IMG/VR virus record: IMGVR_UViG_3300009481_000133
Span: 1-21,314 of that record
Direction: 5' to 3' (one strand)
Source: a virus
DNA: 21,314 nt
Under the pieces are notes generated by a model that saw only the letters and a program-made list of their open reading frames with translations, had not been told where the DNA came from and searched no databases. Numbering within the stretch: the stretch's first letter is position 1; the number at the start of each line of letters is the position of its first letter. Below are positions 19,590-21,314 of the stretch, piece after piece. A program made the translations under genes and the position numbers.

Positions 19590-21116
19590 ATGAAAGATAT
19601 GTGGGAGAAATTAAAAAATATATTTGAGGGACTTGACCGTGCTTATGGTCAATATAAAAGTGGTGATCCTAAATCTAATGGAAAATTAGGAGGACAGGCT
19701 TTTATAAAAAAAGAAACGGTTCACGATTCCTTATGGATGAAACATTTAGAGGGTGAAGAACCTGCCCTTGGAATAATACCTATTACAGATGATTCAACCT
19801 GTAAGTGGGGTTGTATTGATGTAGATACTTATCCTTTAGACCATAAAAAAATAATAAAGAATATACAAAAATTAAATTTACCTTTAGTAGTATGTCGTTC
19901 AAAAAGTGGAGGGGCTCATTTATTTTTATTTACAAAAGAGTGGATTTTAGCTTCTCTTATGAGAAACACTCTTATGGAATGGGCAGGAGAATTAGGTTAT
20001 GCGGATTGTGAAATTTTTCCAAAACAAATTGAAATTAGAGCTGATCGGGGCGATACTGGAAATTTTCTTAATCTTCCTTATCATAATGGTAATAACACTA
20101 ATCGTTATGCTTTTAACGCTGATGGCTCTGCTGCTACATTGGATGAGTTTATTTCTTTACATGTTGAGAAATCAATTTCAAAAAATGATCTCTTATCTTT
20201 TAAAATAGAGAAAGAAAATAAAGATTCAGAATTTTCTGATGGTCCTCCTTGTTTAGAAACTTTAGTTGAAAAAGGAATTGAAGAGGGTGGAAGAGACAAT
20301 GTTCTTTATCAATTTGCTGTTTACGCAAAAAAGAAATATCCTGAGGGATGGCAAGATAAGATTTCAGAATTTAATCACACACATATTAGTAGACCTTTAG
20401 GATTACAACAAGTTACTAAAACAGTTAGTCAACATGAAAAAACTGATTATCAATATAAATGTAAAGATCAACCTATGTGTCAACATTGTGTTAGCACAGT
20501 TTGTTCTCAACGACCTTTTGGTATTGGGGGAGAAGGGGATAGCAAAATTAGTGATTTAACTAAAATTCAAAGTGATGGAGAATCTATTTATTTTTTAAAT
20601 GTAGACGCTAAACGTATTACTTTAACAACTCAAGAGTTACATAATGAAATGAAATTTCATGAAGCTTGTATTGAACAAGCAAACATTTGGCCTGTACCAA
20701 AAGGAAAAAAGAATTGGAGATTACATGTTATAGATCTTTTAGCTAATTGCACGGTTGAACAAGTAGACGCTTCTATGACTAAACGTGGAAGATTTAAAGC
20801 CCATTTAGAAGATTTTATTTTAGAACAAGGTGATGGGGATGAAATTGGTGATATAAAAATGAATAAAGCTTATACGGATGAAAAAGAAGGTAGAACTTAT
20901 TTTAGACTTAATTCTTTAGAAGGATTTTTACGTCGTAGAAATTTTCATAATTTTAGTAAAACGAGAATGATTGATGTTATTAAAGAGGATATGAATGGAG
21001 GAGATTCTCAAAAACGAGTAGACAATAAACAAGTTTATGTGTGGTGGATTCCTACATTAGCAAGAGATGAAGAAAAATTACCTATTCCTAATATGGAAAA
21101 GCCAAGAGAATTTTAA
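19590..21116 (+). CDS. Archaeo-eukaryotic primase (AEP) superfamily protein
   Basis: The 508-residue protein shows AEP landmarks: WGCIDVDTYP (73-82) with metal ligands D77 and D79, CRSKSGGAHLFLF (102-114) with H110, and the third motif region KQIEIRADRG...NLPYHNG (145-167). A C-terminal helical part follows (EEGGRDNVLYQFAVYAKK, about 231-248), then a four-Cys zinc-like cluster (C291, C297, C300, C305), then about 200 residues without a clear match. It resembles primases of the TOTE/PrimPol-like branch and should lay primers for the PolA-type polymerase. An in-frame TTG at 19575 lies inside the hairpin and is less likely. ATG 19590 and ATG 19599 both lack a clear ribosome site. Confidence 0.82.
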   Translation: MKDMWEKLKNIFEGLDRAYGQYKSGDPKSNGKLGGQAFIKKETVHDSLWMKHLEGEEPALGIIPITDDSTCKWGCIDVDTYPLDHKKIIKNIQKLNLPLVVCRSKSGGAHLFLFTKEWILASLMRNTLMEWAGELGYADCEIFPKQIEIRADRGDTGNFLNLPYHNGNNTNRYAFNADGSAATLDEFISLHVEKSISKNDLLSFKIEKENKDSEFSDGPPCLETLVEKGIEEGGRDNVLYQFAVYAKKKYPEGWQDKISEFNHTHISRPLGLQQVTKTVSQHEKTDYQYKCKDQPMCQHCVSTVCSQRPFGIGGEGDSKISDLTKIQSDGESIYFLNVDAKRITLTTQELHNEMKFHEACIEQANIWPVPKGKKNWRLHVIDLLANCTVEQVDASMTKRGRFKAHLEDFILEQGDGDEIGDIKMNKAYTDEKEGRTYFRLNSLEGFLRRRNFHNFSKTRMIDVIKEDMNGGDSQKRVDNKQVYVWWIPTLARDEEKLPIPNMEKPREF

Positions 21117-21188
21117 TTAAAGGTAAGTTAAAACTCCTACTACCCACAAAGTTCCAAAAAATATATATGCTATTGTTACAGGTTCCAT
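21117..21188 (-). CDS. Small membrane peptide
   Basis: A 23-residue frame, ATG to TAA, starts with a one-base overlap on the upstream stop (TAATG) and encodes one hydrophobic segment (ITIA-type start followed by IFFGTLWVVGVLTYL). Its stop abuts the convergent primase stop. The size makes it tentative; the tight overlap and clear membrane character support it. Confidence 0.42.
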   Translation of the reverse strand: MEPVTIAYIFFGTLWVVGVLTYL

Positions 21189-21314
21189 TACTCGCCGTAC
21201 TTATCTTCAATAATTTTATATATTTTCATGTTACCTTCTGCATCTGGTCTAAGCTCTGCTTTTACACGACCACACTCATAACGAATAACATTTTCTCTAT
21301 TATCAGATAAATTC
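21188..21314 (-). CDS. Partial hypothetical protein running off the window edge
   Basis: The frame is open from the window end to a TAA at 21190-21188, giving the last 41 residues of a charged protein (for example VIRYECGRVKAELRPDAEG). The start is beyond the edge. No family is recognised. Confidence 0.5.
   Translation of the reverse strand, partial: NLSDNRENVIRYECGRVKAELRPDAEGNMKIYKIIEDKYGE

Overview
The window is part of the genome of a tailed bacteriophage (Caudoviricetes). It carries a small terminase subunit, a phage-type family A DNA polymerase, an archaeo-eukaryotic-type primase, two helicases, two nucleases, a lysis glucosaminidase and many small overlapping genes on both strands. 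Base composition is strongly AT-rich and genes are packed with 1-45 nt overlaps. Several families here (paired 2OG-Fe(II) oxygenases, DUF3310, polymerase with Leu at the 'position 762' site) are typical of uncultured marine phages. A low-GC marine host, such as an alphaproteobacterium, is therefore likely, but this is inference. No large terminase, portal, capsid or tail gene lies in the window, so it is only a section of the genome.

Layout: (1) 1-2095: a leftward two-gene cassette, a class II glutamine amidotransferase-like protein and a zinc-ribbon amidoligase, bracketed by ~40-bp inverted repeats. (2) 2096-3047: about 950 bp with no gene, holding nine imperfect direct repeats, several hairpins and a leftward terminator. 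(3) 3048-5188: a leftward VRR-NUC-type nuclease, then rightward small genes ending in a glucosaminidase endolysin. (4) 5178-5886: leftward terminase small subunit and a helper-sized gene. (5) 5887-6126: regulatory spacer with repeated GTTGAAT boxes. (6) 6127-10291: rightward accessory operon with an XF1762-like protein (probable CTG start), glycosyltransferase, methyltransferase, small membrane peptide, two 2OG-Fe(II) oxygenases and small unknowns. (7) 10288-17753: long leftward replication/recombination block, read from the right: SNF2-type helicase, zinc protein, small protein, RecB-like nuclease, SF1 helicase, DUF3310, DNA polymerase, LAGLIDADG endonuclease, ribbon-helix-helix protein, unknown, gamma-glutamylcyclotransferase-like protein, unknown. 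(8) 17754-17845: divergent control region with a perfect dyad. (9) 17846-21116: rightward replication genes ending in the primase, then convergent small leftward genes to the window edge.

Working together: the primase (19590-21116), PolA-type polymerase, SNF2 and SF1 helicases and RecB-like nuclease make up most of a phage replication and recombination module, driven divergently from 17754-17845. The 6.1-9.9 kb operon looks like an accessory modification set. The amidoligase/amidotransferase pair, and perhaps the separate cyclotransferase-like gene, suggests amide- or gamma-glutamyl-type chemistry on an unknown target. The least explained parts are the 2351-3049 repeat array and the inverted repeats that frame the amidoligase cassette.
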